Notes: a model not told the origin generated them from the letters alone. Counted from the first letter of the stretch, positions 1 through 6,094 are shown. The stretch is DNA of 6,386 nt from an uncultured Anaerosacchariphilus sp. (GCA_934402125.1 CAKRTY010000098.1:1-6386), one strand, 5' to 3'. Translations and numbers: made by a program.

Positions 1-315
1 CCCCAGTCCCTGAACGTTATGCAGTACATCGCATACGCTCAGAGAGGTGAGTATGAGAAGTGCGCCGAGGAATCCTTCGACTGCATCGGCTGCGGTATCT
101 GTACCTCCCGCTGTCCGGCAGGCATTTCCCACCCCATGGTAGGCGTGCTGGCCAGAAGACTGACCGGAAAGTACATTGCGCCCAAGGCAGAGCACCTGGA
201 GCAGCGTGTGGAGGATATCCATCATGGAGCCTTTGACGAGCTGATTGAGCAGATTATGCAGAAGCCTATCGAGGAAATGAAGGAACTGTACAACAACCGA
301 GAGATTGAGAAATAG
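1..315 (+). CDS. 4Fe-4S ferredoxin-type protein, probable electron-transfer partner of the downstream flavoprotein (5' end missing)
   Basis: The reading frame is open from the first base, so the N-terminus lies outside the window; 104 C-terminal residues are visible. Counting from the first visible codon, Cys28, Cys31, Cys34 and Cys38 form a CxxCxxCxxxCP motif (CIGCGICTSRCP), the classic ligand set of a [4Fe-4S] cluster. The rest is helical and charged, with no membrane segment. The motif resembles HdrC-like and SdhB/FrdB-like dicluster proteins, in which a second cluster would lie upstream, but that part is not visible. The stop codon is 14 bases before the flavoprotein start, and the next gene's ribosome site overlaps it, which implies co-translation. 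I infer that it carries electrons to or from the flavoprotein in the cytoplasm. The visible tail alone does not distinguish a true fumarate reductase B subunit from a generic ferredoxin-like adaptor. Confidence 0.82.
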   Translation, partial: PQSLNVMQYIAYAQRGEYEKCAEESFDCIGCGICTSRCPAGISHPMVGVLARRLTGKYIAPKAEHLEQRVEDIHHGAFDELIEQIMQKPIEEMKELYNNREIEK

Positions 316-329
316 GAGGGGAGCGGACT

Positions 330-1934
330 ATGTATACAGCGGAAATGCTGGAATCTATTAAAAAAGTAGAGGCCACAAGAGCACAGCGTATCGGCGTGGA
401 GCCCAGAAGAATGACAGCAGAGGAAAAGGACGCGCTTCTTAAGGAATTCCATCCGGATTACCGGGAGGATGGATTCCAGGAGATCAAGGTCGGCCCCAAT
501 AAGGGCGAAAAGGCTCCCTATGAGCTTGGAACCCTGCTCCATTCCAACAGCCGGATTTTAAATGTACCGATTGATCTGGATAACGTGGATTATGATGTGG
601 ATGTTCTGATCATCGGCGGCGGCGGAGCCGGTTCTTCCGCGGCTATCGAGGCACATGAGGCAGGCGCCAACGTTATGATGGTGACCAAGCTTCGGATCGG
701 TGACGCCAACACCATGATGGCAGAGGGCGGTATCCAGGCTGCGGATAAGGAAAATGATTCTCCCCAGCAGCATTATCTGGATGCCTTCGGCGGCGGACAT
801 TTCGCGGCAAGACCGGAGCTTTTGCGCCGTCTGGTTATGGAAGCGCCGGACGCCATCCAGTGGCTCAATGACCTGGGCGTTATGTTTGATAAGGACAAGG
901 ACGGCCGGATGATTACCACACACGGCGGCGGAACATCCAGAAAGAGAATGCACGCCTGCAAGGATTATTCCGGAGCGGAGATTATGCGTGTTCTTCGGGA
1001 CGAGGTATGGAACCGTCAGATTCCGGTGGTAGATTTTACCGCAGCTGTAGAGCTGATTAAGGATGACAAGGGACAGGTGGCAGGCGCTGTTCTCCAGAAT
1101 ATGGAAACCGGAGAGTACAAGGTGGCGAGAGCCAAGACCGTTATCATTGCTACCGGCGGAGCAGGAAGACTGCATTATCAGCACTTCCCCACCTCCAATC
1201 ATTACGGAGCAACCGCCGACGGACTGGTGATGGGCTATCGTGCGGGAGCGCCGCTTTTGTACCAGGATACGATTCAGTATCACCCCACCGGAGCAGCTTA
1301 CCCGGCGCAGATCTTCGGCGCGCTGGTTACAGAGAAGGTCCGTTCCGTAGGCGCAATGCTGATCAATGTGGATGGCGAGGCCTTTATGCATCCGCTGGAG
1401 ACCCGCGACGTGTCCGCAGCCTCCATTATCCGGGAGTGTACGGCCAGAGGCAAGGGTGTTCCCACGCCGACCGGCTATGGTATCTGGCTGGATACCCCGA
1501 TGATTGAGATGATTCACGGCGAGGGTACCATCGAAAAGAGAATTCCGGCTATGCTTCGTATGTTCCTGAACTACGGTATCGATATGAGAAAGCAGCCGAT
1601 TCTGATTTACCCGACCCTTCATTATCAGAACGGCGGTCTGGAGATCGGCGGCGAGGGCTTCACCAAGGTAATCCCGAATCTGCTGGTAGCCGGCGAGGCG
1701 GTAGGCGGTATCCACGGAAGAAACCGTCTGATGGGCAATTCCCTTCTGGATATCATTGTATTTGGCCGCAACGCAGGTAAGGCTGCAGCCCGCAAGTGCA
1801 AAGAGGTAGAGCTGGGAACGATGAATCTTAATCATCTTAAGAGCTATGCACAGGAGCTGGAAAAGGCAGGACTGCATACAAACGAGGTTTCTCCGATGTT
1901 GCTGCCCAACTATACCTTCGGTATGCCGAAGTAA
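330..1934 (+). CDS. FAD-dependent fumarate reductase/succinate dehydrogenase-type flavoprotein subunit
   Basis: This 534-residue protein belongs to the FAD_binding_2 family (SdhA, FrdA, flavocytochrome c, NadB). The dinucleotide motif GGGGAG is at residues 96-101. The active-site signatures of fumarate reducers are present: HPTG at 318-321, the candidate proton-donor arginine R338 in TEKVRSVGAM, H431 in PTLHYQNGG, and R466 in GRNRLMGN. AGEAVGGIHG (454-463) is the usual FAD-contact stretch. The start is set by AGGAGGG at 314-320, nine bases upstream. There are three oddities. About 88 residues precede the FAD motif. Asn127 occupies the place of the SdhA histidine that binds FAD covalently, so FAD is probably non-covalent. 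Only 54 residues follow FGR (478-480), so the C-terminal domain of SdhA/FrdA is missing. No signal peptide or membrane segment is seen. L-aspartate oxidase is less likely because no nad genes are nearby and fumarase genes lie downstream. Confidence 0.85.
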   Translation: MYTAEMLESIKKVEATRAQRIGVEPRRMTAEEKDALLKEFHPDYREDGFQEIKVGPNKGEKAPYELGTLLHSNSRILNVPIDLDNVDYDVDVLIIGGGGAGSSAAIEAHEAGANVMMVTKLRIGDANTMMAEGGIQAADKENDSPQQHYLDAFGGGHFAARPELLRRLVMEAPDAIQWLNDLGVMFDKDKDGRMITTHGGGTSRKRMHACKDYSGAEIMRVLRDEVWNRQIPVVDFTAAVELIKDDKGQVAGAVLQNMETGEYKVARAKTVIIATGGAGRLHYQHFPTSNHYGATADGLVMGYRAGAPLLYQDTIQYHPTGAAYPAQIFGALVTEKVRSVGAMLINVDGEAFMHPLETRDVSAASIIRECTARGKGVPTPTGYGIWLDTPMIEMIHGEGTIEKRIPAMLRMFLNYGIDMRKQPILIYPTLHYQNGGLEIGGEGFTKVIPNLLVAGEAVGGIHGRNRLMGNSLLDIIVFGRNAGKAAARKCKEVELGTMNLNHLKSYAQELEKAGLHTNEVSPMLLPNYTFGMPK

Positions 1935-1962
1935 GAGAAGCAGACGGAAAATGACAGCAATT

Positions 1963-1967
1963 GGGGG
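1963..1967 (+). promoter_or_regulatory. Ribosome binding site that favours the 1975 start of the transporter
   Basis: A GGGGG run lies seven bases before ATG 1975, a normal Shine-Dalgarno distance. The in-frame ATG at 1951 has only weak purine-rich sequence (GACGGAA) very close to it. The frame also stays open upstream into the flavoprotein gene, so the longest reading, from 1846, is not credible. Confidence 0.5.
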
Positions 1968-1974
1968 TTGTGCT

Positions 1975-3138
1975 ATGGGGATTATTACATGGTTTCAGGA
2001 GTCCGTACTATCGAATACGCTGATGATGGTGTTTCTGATTGCCGTTATCGGTTATCTGGTAGGAAGTATTAAAATCTGCGGCCTTGAGCTGGGGACCGCC
2101 GGCATTTTGCTGGTGGCCCTGGTCTTCGGCCACTTTGGAGTAGAGATTCCCTCCCTGGTGCGGGAGCTGGGATTGATTTGTTTTGTAACCTCGGTAGGCT
2201 TTATTGCCGGACCGAAATTTTTCCGGAATTTTAAAAATAACGCCACGTCCTATATTTTACTGGGTATTCTGGTTATCGGCGCGGGCGCGCTGACCTGTGT
2301 GGCCGTGATTAAGATTTTTGGAATTCCGGTGGATATCAGCGTAGGTATGATGACCGGCGCGCTTACCAGTACGCCGGGACTGGCGGCAGCCCTGGAGGCG
2401 ACCGGATCTGACGCGGCCTCTGTAGGCTATGGCATCGCGTATCCCTTCGGCGTTGTGGGCGTGGTGCTTTTTGTCCAGCTGGTTCCCAAAATTCTGCATA
2501 CGGATATGGCGGCAGAGCGGGCAAAGTTCGAGGCTGCCGCAGGCGTGGATGTGGCGGAGTTTCATAAGACCAAGAAGGAAGATTTATTCTATGCGGACAG
2601 TATGGGATTCTTCCCGTTTTCCCTGGCCATTGCCTTTGGTATCATTCTGGCGAAGATTGAAATCCCCCTTCCGGGCGGCGCGGTCTTTTCCCTGGGTACT
2701 TCAGGCGGTCCGCTGATCGCAGGACTGATTCTGGGTCATTTCGGTCATTTCGGAAAATTGAGCGTACAGGTGGAGAAGCATGTCCTGGAATGCTTAAGAG
2801 AGTTCGGTCTTGCCCTGTTCCTTTTGGGAGCGGGAACCCAGGCGGGTGCGGGCTTCATCGAGATCCTGAAGGAGCACGGGGCGCTATTGTTCCTGTATGG
2901 CGCGCTGATGACGCTGGTGCCCATGCTGCTGGGCTACATCTTTGCGGTAAAGGTTCTGCATCTGTCCCTGTTTAACTGCCTGGGCTCTATCTGCGGCGGT
3001 ATGACCAGTACGCCGGCTCTGGGAACCCTGATTCGTGTAACCGAGACCGACGATGTGGCCAGCGCTTACGCGGCCACCTATCCCATTGCCCTGGTGGCGG
3101 TGGTTCTGGCCAGCCAGTTTATCAGCCTGCTGTTATAA
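1975..3138 (+). CDS. AspT/YidE/YbjL-like membrane transporter, compact form
   Basis: This is a 387-residue, very hydrophobic protein with about ten membrane segments in two homologous halves. Each half carries the AspT-family signature: GALTSTPGL at 128-136 and GGMTSTPAL at 341-349. Each signature is followed by a matching helix ending in AYPFGVVGVVL (155-165) or TYPIALVAVVL (368-378). The family includes the aspartate:alanine exchanger AspT, usually about 540-560 residues long with a large cytoplasmic insert of TrkA_C domains between the halves. Here the halves are joined by a charged linker of only about 40 residues (roughly 172-210). It lies 40 bases after the flavoprotein stop, probably in the same operon. 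I infer an inner-membrane carrier for a C4-dicarboxylate or amino acid such as aspartate, succinate or fumarate; the substrate cannot be read from sequence. A start at 1951 would add eight residues. Confidence 0.75.
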   Translation: MGIITWFQESVLSNTLMMVFLIAVIGYLVGSIKICGLELGTAGILLVALVFGHFGVEIPSLVRELGLICFVTSVGFIAGPKFFRNFKNNATSYILLGILVIGAGALTCVAVIKIFGIPVDISVGMMTGALTSTPGLAAALEATGSDAASVGYGIAYPFGVVGVVLFVQLVPKILHTDMAAERAKFEAAAGVDVAEFHKTKKEDLFYADSMGFFPFSLAIAFGIILAKIEIPLPGGAVFSLGTSGGPLIAGLILGHFGHFGKLSVQVEKHVLECLREFGLALFLLGAGTQAGAGFIEILKEHGALLFLYGALMTLVPMLLGYIFAVKVLHLSLFNCLGSICGGMTSTPALGTLIRVTETDDVASAYAATYPIALVAVVLASQFISLLL

Positions 3139-3151
3139 GAATAGGATAAGG

Positions 3152-3176
3152 CTATCAATACATAAAACCTATCAAT
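3152..3176 (+). repeat. Direct repeat CTATCAAT, two copies 17 bases apart
   Basis: Exact 8-base copies lie at 3152-3159 and 3169-3176 in the gap before the fumarase genes. The start-to-start distance is 17 bases, about 1.6 helical turns and the same as the repeat immediately downstream. The pair sits just upstream of the candidate promoter, where an activator could bind. An operator role is inference. Confidence 0.4.
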
Positions 3177-3205
3177 TTGTGTTATAAATCAGGATGTGTT
3201 ATAGT
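3177..3205 (+). promoter_or_regulatory. Candidate sigma-A promoter of the fumarase operon, extended -10 type
   Basis: A -35-like TTGTGT (3177-3182, three of six consensus bases) lies 17 bases before TATAGT (3200-3205, five of six). TG at 3197-3198 gives an extended -10, which usually compensates for a weak -35. The start of transcription would fall near 3212. That is just before the GGAGGTG ribosome site at 3214-3220, so the 5' leader would be very short. The gap is AT-rich compared with the flanking genes, as expected of a promoter. No terminator is seen between the transporter and this site, so read-through from the upstream operon is also possible. Confidence 0.55.
3178..3203 (+). repeat. 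Direct repeat TGTGTTATA, two copies 17 bases apart, overlapping promoter elements
   Basis: Exact 9-base copies lie at 3178-3186 and 3195-3203. Each contains TGTTATA, which reads as an extended -10 box (TG, one base, then TATA). The downstream copy forms the -10 box of the promoter proposed at 3177-3205. The upstream copy overlaps its -35 region and could be a second -10 box (TATAAA at 3183-3188). Confidence 0.45.
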
Positions 3206-3227
3206 ACCTATATGGAGGTGAAGTATC

Positions 3228-4070
3228 ATGCGTGAAATTAAGGCTTCAGAAATTACAGATGTAGTAGAACGTCTGTGTATCAAGGCCAACGAAGAACTGC
3301 CGGAGGATATCAAGGGAGCTATCCGCCGCTGCAGAGCATGTGAAGACTGGGAGACAGCCCAGGGGGTATTAGACAAAATTATCGAGAACTTTGAAATTGC
3401 CGGAGAAGAGCACGTACCCATCTGCCAGGATACAGGTATGGCCTGTGTATTCCTGGAGATCGGTCAGGACGTACATATCGTAGACGGCGATCTTAGAGAG
3501 GCGGTAGACGAGGGCGTCCGCCGCGGTTATGACAAGGGATATCTCCGGAAATCCGTTGTAAAGGATCCGGTACGCCGCGGCAATACCGGCGACAATACGC
3601 CGGCTATGCTGTATACGGAGATCGTTCCGGGCGAGCAGATCAAAGTAACCGTAGGGCCCAAGGGCTTCGGAAGCGAAAATATGAGCGCTATCCGGATGTT
3701 CAAGCCCTCTGCGGGAATTGAGGGAATCAAGAGCTTTATTCTGGAGACCGTGGAGGCAGCAGGACCGAATCCCTGTCCGCCCATGGTAGTAGGCGTAGGT
3801 ATCGGAGGAACCTTCGATAAATGCGCGCTGCTGGCAAAAAAAGCCCTGATGCGCAATACCGAGGAGCCCAATCCGGATCCCTATTACGCAGATCTGGAAA
3901 AAGAAATGCTGGAGAAAATCAATGAGCTTGGTATCGGACCCCAGGGCTTTGGCGGAAAGACCACCGCTCTGGCTCTGAACATTGAGACTATGCCGACCCA
4001 TATTGCAGGCATGCCCTGTGCAGTCAATATCAACTGTCATGTAACACGCCACAAGACGGAGGTGATTTAA
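3228..4070 (+). CDS. fumA: Class I (Fe-S) fumarate hydratase, alpha subunit
   Basis: This 280-residue protein matches the N-terminal catalytic domain of class I fumarases and L-tartrate dehydratases, which in many anaerobes is a separate alpha chain. The three [4Fe-4S] ligands of the family are recognisable: Cys66 in CQDTG, Cys183 in NPCPP and Cys270 in NCHVTRH. Their spacing is close to that of the single-chain enzymes. RRGNTGDNTP (116-125) and GIGGTFDKCA (191-200) are further family blocks. The enzyme reversibly hydrates fumarate to L-malate in the cytoplasm, and its cluster is oxygen-sensitive. The start is set by GGAGGTG at 3214-3220. The beta subunit begins one base after this stop. Tartrate dehydratase has the same architecture, but the neighbouring fumarate reductase-type genes favour fumarase. 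The symbol is the common name for split class I alpha chains; some annotations use ttdA. Confidence 0.93.
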   Translation: MREIKASEITDVVERLCIKANEELPEDIKGAIRRCRACEDWETAQGVLDKIIENFEIAGEEHVPICQDTGMACVFLEIGQDVHIVDGDLREAVDEGVRRGYDKGYLRKSVVKDPVRRGNTGDNTPAMLYTEIVPGEQIKVTVGPKGFGSENMSAIRMFKPSAGIEGIKSFILETVEAAGPNPCPPMVVGVGIGGTFDKCALLAKKALMRNTEEPNPDPYYADLEKEMLEKINELGIGPQGFGGKTTALALNIETMPTHIAGMPCAVNINCHVTRHKTEVI

Positions 4071-4071
4071 T

Positions 4072-4632
4072 ATGGAAAGACATATTCAGCTGCCTTTGAC
4101 GGAGGAACTTGCAAAAACCTTACACGCGGGCGACAGCGTGTATCTGACCGGAACCATCTATACCTCAAGAGACGCGGGCCATAAGCGGATGTGCGAGGCT
4201 CTCGCAAGAGGGGAAAAGCTTCCCTTTGATCCCACAGACGCTACGATTTATTATGTGGGACCGACTCCGGCGAAGCCGGGTCAGGTTATCGGAAGTGCCG
4301 GACCGACTACCAGCGGCCGTATGGACGCTTACGCGCCGACCATGATGAGCGTGGGCGCGAGAGGTATGATTGGAAAGGGCGCCAGACTTCCGGAAGTGGT
4401 GGAAGCCATGAAGAAGTATCACGGTGTTTACTTTGGGGCGATCGGAGGAGCGGGGGCTCTTCTGGCGAAGTGTATCAAAAAATGTGAGCTGATCGCATAC
4501 GAGGATCTGGGCGCGGAAGCACTCCGGAAGCTCTATGTAGAAGACATGCCGCTCGTAGTCATTATTGACAGCGAGGGTAAAAATCTGTATGATGAGGGAA
4601 AAACAGCCTATCTGGCTAGTAAAAAGAACTAG
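4072..4632 (+). CDS. fumB: Class I (Fe-S) fumarate hydratase, beta subunit
   Basis: This 186-residue protein is the C-terminal (beta) half of class I hydro-lyases, supplied as a separate chain. Family blocks are TSRDAGHKRM at 31-40, GPTTSGRMD at 77-85, MIGKG at 99-103, GGAGAL at 125-130 and EDLGAEA at 144-150. It contributes substrate-binding residues and pairs with the alpha chain that holds the Fe-S cluster. The start is fixed by GGAGGTG at 4058-4064, inside the end of the alpha gene. Only one base separates the two genes, so translational coupling and equal expression are expected. The length is normal for the split beta subunit and no key block is missing. As with alpha, L-tartrate dehydratase beta (TtdB) cannot be excluded on sequence alone. 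The symbol follows the split-subunit usage and does not mean orthology to the E. coli fumB isozyme. Confidence 0.92.
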   Translation: MERHIQLPLTEELAKTLHAGDSVYLTGTIYTSRDAGHKRMCEALARGEKLPFDPTDATIYYVGPTPAKPGQVIGSAGPTTSGRMDAYAPTMMSVGARGMIGKGARLPEVVEAMKKYHGVYFGAIGGAGALLAKCIKKCELIAYEDLGAEALRKLYVEDMPLVVIIDSEGKNLYDEGKTAYLASKKN

Positions 4633-4655
4633 AACGAAAGGACGGTTTTTCTACG

Positions 4656-5348
4656 ATGTCTCTGATTCATGAAACAGAACAGGAAAAACAAATGTCCGAA
4701 GCCTTCGTGAACAGCGCCTTTCTGGCGCTGTCCGGAGGCTTTCAGGACGCTTATACCTATTTTACAAGAGAGGAAGTATTTTCCAATGCCCAGACCGGAA
4801 ATGTGGTGCTGATGAGCCAGCATTTCATGTGCGGCCAATGGCTGGAGGGACTGCGGTATCTGTTCCCGATTCTGGCCTTCGCGGTAGGCGTCTGGGTGGC
4901 CGAGCAGATTCAGGGCCGGTTCCGCTACGCAAAGCGGCTTCACTGGCGGCAGGGAATCCTGCTTCTGGAAATCATCATTTTATTTGTGGTGGGCTTCATT
5001 CCCACAAGTCTTGACATGGCTGCGACGGCTCTGGTATCCTTTGCCTGCGCCATGCAGGTACAGACCTTCCGAAAGGTCAACGGCTATTCCTATGCCAGCA
5101 CCATGTGCATCGGCAATCTCCGCAGTGGTATTGCGGCGCTCTCCGGCTATGTGCGGGAGCACAAATCCTCCCAGGCGGAACAGATGCTTTATTATTTCGG
5201 CATTATTTTTCTGTTTGACCTGGGCGCGGGACTTGTCGGCGTCATGTCCATGCATGCGGCTATCGGAATCCGGGCTATCTGGGTATCCTGTGTGCTGCTG
5301 CTCATCAGCTTCGGCCTGATGTTTATCGATAAGCCGAAGGTATCGTAA
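4656..5348 (+). CDS. DUF1275 (YoaK-type) integral membrane protein of unknown function
   Basis: This 230-residue protein has about six hydrophobic segments, near residues 18-34, 66-84, 100-117, 120-136, 178-197 and 203-224. The N-terminal block SGGFQDAYTYF (26-36), followed by NAQTGNVVLM (44-53), is the hallmark of the DUF1275/YoaK family. So is the later NGYSYASTMCIGNLRSG stretch (142-158). The family's biochemical role is not established and I do not assign one. The gene starts 23 bases after the fumarase beta stop, so it is probably co-transcribed, but nothing in the protein ties it to fumarate metabolism. The start is uncertain. ATG 4656 has AAAGGAC about 13 bases upstream, slightly far. 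The in-frame ATG 4692 has AGGA seven bases upstream and would remove 12 residues without touching the conserved block. Confidence 0.82.
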   Translation: MSLIHETEQEKQMSEAFVNSAFLALSGGFQDAYTYFTREEVFSNAQTGNVVLMSQHFMCGQWLEGLRYLFPILAFAVGVWVAEQIQGRFRYAKRLHWRQGILLLEIIILFVVGFIPTSLDMAATALVSFACAMQVQTFRKVNGYSYASTMCIGNLRSGIAALSGYVREHKSSQAEQMLYYFGIIFLFDLGAGLVGVMSMHAAIGIRAIWVSCVLLLISFGLMFIDKPKVS

Positions 5349-5383
5349 CGGATAAAAATGCGGCGTAAGAAGGAGATGGAAAA

Positions 5384-5881
5384 ATGGCAAAGAAAGAAAA
5401 GGAAATTAAGACCAACGCCATGCGGCTTCTGGAGCAGAAGAAGATTTCCTATATGGTACATACTTACGATGGTGAAGAGTTCCATGACGGCGTCAGTGTA
5501 GCGGATATGCTGGGTCAGCCCCATGAGATTGTATACAAGACTCTGGTGACGGTAGCGAAGAGTAAGGAACACTACGTATTCGTGATTCCCATCGAGGCAG
5601 AGCTGGATCTGAAGAAGGCGGCCAGGGCTGTCCATGAGAAATCCATCGAAATGCTGCCCCTAAAGGATCTGACCGATCTGACCGGATATGTCCGGGGCGG
5701 CTGCACCTGTATCGGTATGAAGAAGCAATTTCCGGTGGTTCTGGACGAAAGCGCGAAGCAGTTTCCGGCCATCATGGTCAGCGGCGGACGACGGGGCTCC
5801 CAGATGGAGGTAAACCCAGAGGATCTAATGCGGGCGGCGAACGGCAACTTTGCGGATGTGATTATAGAAGAGCAAAATTAA
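5384..5881 (+). CDS. ybaK: YbaK/EbsC-family Cys-tRNA(Pro) deacylase
   Basis: This 165-residue protein has the full single-domain YbaK fold length. Characteristic blocks are KTNAMRLLE at 9-17, YKTLV at 51-55 with Lys52 at the position of the essential lysine, GYVRGGC at 101-107, GMKK at 111-114 and VSGGRRGSQMEV at 132-143. Members hydrolyse Cys-tRNA(Pro) that prolyl-tRNA synthetase makes by mistake, a trans-editing step in the cytoplasm. The start follows AAGGAG at 5370-5375 with eight-base spacing. One small oddity is that the segment written SP in E. coli YbaK (GGISPLG) reads TC here (GGCTCIG, 105-111), placing Cys107 and Cys109 beside the pocket. It is the last gene before a strong terminator and 35 bases after the DUF1275 gene. 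General family membership is secure. Exact substrate range is inferred, since related ProX/YeaK editing domains differ in specificity. Confidence 0.9.
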   Translation: MAKKEKEIKTNAMRLLEQKKISYMVHTYDGEEFHDGVSVADMLGQPHEIVYKTLVTVAKSKEHYVFVIPIEAELDLKKAARAVHEKSIEMLPLKDLTDLTGYVRGGCTCIGMKKQFPVVLDESAKQFPAIMVSGGRRGSQMEVNPEDLMRAANGNFADVIIEEQN

Positions 5882-5896
5882 AATTTTTATTCTACA

Positions 5897-5942
5897 AAAG
5901 GACATGTGAAAAACTTTCAGTTTTCATAGGTCCTTTATTTTT
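5897..5942 (+). terminator. Rho-independent terminator after ybaK
   Basis: The arms 5897-5912 and 5921-5936 form a 16-pair stem with one A/G mismatch (5904 and 5929) and one G-U pair. The loop is eight bases (5913-5920). The stem runs into TTTATTTTT ending at 5942. It begins 16 bases after the ybaK stop and closes the transcript that starts near 3212. Confidence 0.9.
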
Positions 5943-5995
5943 GCTCAGTCTGGCTTGTTTACGGAATATGTATATGATTTGGACGGCAACATAGA

Positions 5996-6024
5996 TTGAC
6001 AACCGCTTTCCGGTGTTTTACAGT
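5996..6024 (+). promoter_or_regulatory. Candidate sigma-A promoter for sbcD
   Basis: A perfect -35 box TTGACA (5996-6001) lies 17 bases before TACAGT (6019-6024), which matches four of six -10 consensus bases. It lies after the terminator and before sbcD, where a new promoter is needed. Transcription would start near 6031, leaving a leader of about 78 bases. No riboswitch class, T-box or recognisable LexA-type box was found in that leader. It holds only a small 4-pair hairpin (6054-6065) and a 10-base palindrome (6079-6088). Confidence 0.5.
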
Positions 6025-6094
6025 TAATCATAAAAGGGAGTTCTGCTTTATAAGGGTTGTGACCCGGAGCGTGACAGCGTAATATTACCGTGAG

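Noticed and set aside
558..1877. A 439-codon open frame on the - strand opposite the flavoprotein gene
   Set aside because: It is a shadow of the codon bias of the real gene. The translation has no recognisable domain, is rich in His, Cys and Arg, and the + frame carries all the catalytic motifs.
330..1934. L-aspartate oxidase (NadB), which has a similar length
   Set aside because: NadB has its FAD motif near the N-terminus and usually sits with nadA and nadC. Here the motif begins near residue 96 and the neighbours are an Fe-S protein, a carrier and fumarase.
1846..1974. An N-terminal extension of the transporter overlapping the end of the flavoprotein gene
   Set aside because: The extra residues are out-of-frame flavoprotein codons giving an Arg/Cys-rich, non-membrane sequence, while a better ribosome site serves ATG 1975.
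3369..4052. A 227-codon open frame on the - strand opposite the fumarase alpha gene
   Set aside because: It is an antisense shadow. The + strand frame carries the three Fe-S cysteines and every family block, and no plausible ribosome site or homology supports the reverse frame.
3228..4632. L-tartrate dehydratase (TtdA/TtdB) in place of fumarase
   Set aside because: The two families share the same fold and cysteines and cannot be fully separated by eye, but the adjacent fumarate reductase-type genes and absence of tartrate genes make fumarase the better call.
4984..5319. A 111-codon + strand open frame inside the DUF1275 gene
   Set aside because: It lies entirely within a gene with clear family motifs, and its translation is low-complexity Cys/Ser/Ala/Pro-rich with no recognisable domain.
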